Positions 63,849 to 64,000 of a DNA stretch of 64,000 nt are shown here, piece by piece. Source of the DNA: DASRJG01 sp032124015. GTDB lineage: Bacteria > Acidobacteriota > Polarisedimenticolia > Polarisedimenticolales > DASRJG01. Positions within the stretch are counted from its first letter, which is position 1. Each line of letters opens with the position of its first letter. A program made the position numbers and the translations under genes. The stretch covers positions 24,605-88,604 of the forward strand of contig JAQBEH010000121.1 in the NCBI GenBank assembly GCA_032124015.1, read 5' to 3'. A model generated the notes under the pieces. It ran no database searches, was not told where the DNA came from, and saw only the letters and a list, made by a program, of their open reading frames with translations.

Positions 63849-64000
63849 ATTCGAACCGCCGCGTGCACGGCGTCGGCACTGACGGCGTTCGCCGCCAACT
63901 CGCTGCTTTGCCGGCAAGCGCTGGATCGCGCCTCCATCGACGCGGCGAGCTTCTCGACGATTCGGCTGGCCTCGGGTGCGATCGTGCTTCTGGTGCTGAC
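63849..64000 (+). CDS. EamA/DMT-family transporter, N-terminal fragment (runs off right edge)
   Basis: The visible reading ALTAFAANSLLCRQALD, then SIDAASFSTIRLASGAIVLLVL, is the N-terminal helix and second helix of EamA permeases. The frame is open from 63819 to the window end. There is no in-frame ATG, GTG or TTG before the conserved part; ATT at 63849, with AAGGGAA upstream, is my tentative start. A base error upstream or an unusual start codon are the alternatives. It is divergent from the EndoIII-like gene. Confidence 0.65.
   Translation, partial: MRTAACTASALTAFAANSLLCRQALDRASIDAASFSTIRLASGAIVLLVL

Overview
The window is 64 kb of gene-dense, high-GC DNA, with about 55 protein genes, almost no gaps, and many genes joined by TGATG, ATGA or GTGA stop/start overlaps. 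Signal peptides, lipoproteins, outer-membrane barrels, a SurA-like chaperone and c-type cytochromes point to a diderm. The exported tricorn protease, mitochondrial-type aconitase, FG-GAP/UnbV secreted proteins, kinase-NtrC hybrid regulator and acyl-ornithine route to arginine suggest Acidobacteriota or a neighbouring phylum. This is an inference, as there is no rRNA or other marker. I saw no rRNA, convincing tRNA, CRISPR array, transposase or prophage.

Layout. 1-7568 (minus): secreted proteins ending in a giant mosaic protein that runs off the left edge. 7853-15976 (plus): a complete arginine operon (argG, an unknown P-loop gene, argC, acyl-ornithine carbamoyltransferase, argB, M20 deacylase, argH, argR) behind a perfect ArgR-type palindrome. 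15997-20957: a 10-bp-phased repeat followed by a 1606-residue Ser/Thr kinase-ATPase-TPR-GAF-sigma54 activator. 21228-30371: small exported protein, terminator, aconitase, glycogen branching enzyme, VapBC pair, tricorn protease. 30376-34852 (minus): GntR regulator, then a copper/haem electron-transfer operon that includes a fused c-haem/beta-barrel protein. 34990-41001 (minus): M16 peptidase pair, infC, queF, HtrA-like protease, cytochrome c, UspA, small membrane protein. 41143-50448: long-form ispG, beta-CASP RNase, an SelW-type selenoprotein with in-frame UGA coupled to proline dehydrogenase, a DnaJ with half a zinc finger, SurA-like lipoprotein, Smr protein. 50529-54424: PBP4-type carboxypeptidase, outer-membrane protein, TMTC-like glycosyltransferase. 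54409-57060 (minus): HAD, zinc ribbon, nitrilase, CBS proteins. 57307-63115: poly(A)/CCA polymerase and a three-subunit 4-hydroxybenzoyl-CoA-reductase-type molybdoenzyme. 63123-64000: EndoIII-like protein and the start of an EamA permease.

The most notable points are the selenoprotein at 44958-45176, which standard gene calling misses because of its UGA; the electron-transfer operon with a cytochrome-porin fusion; the phased repeat ahead of the kinase-sigma54 activator; an infC gene with an AUC start; a family of long palindromes sharing a conserved loop; and several genes whose -10-like box sits 6-9 nt before the start codon, suggesting leaderless mRNAs.
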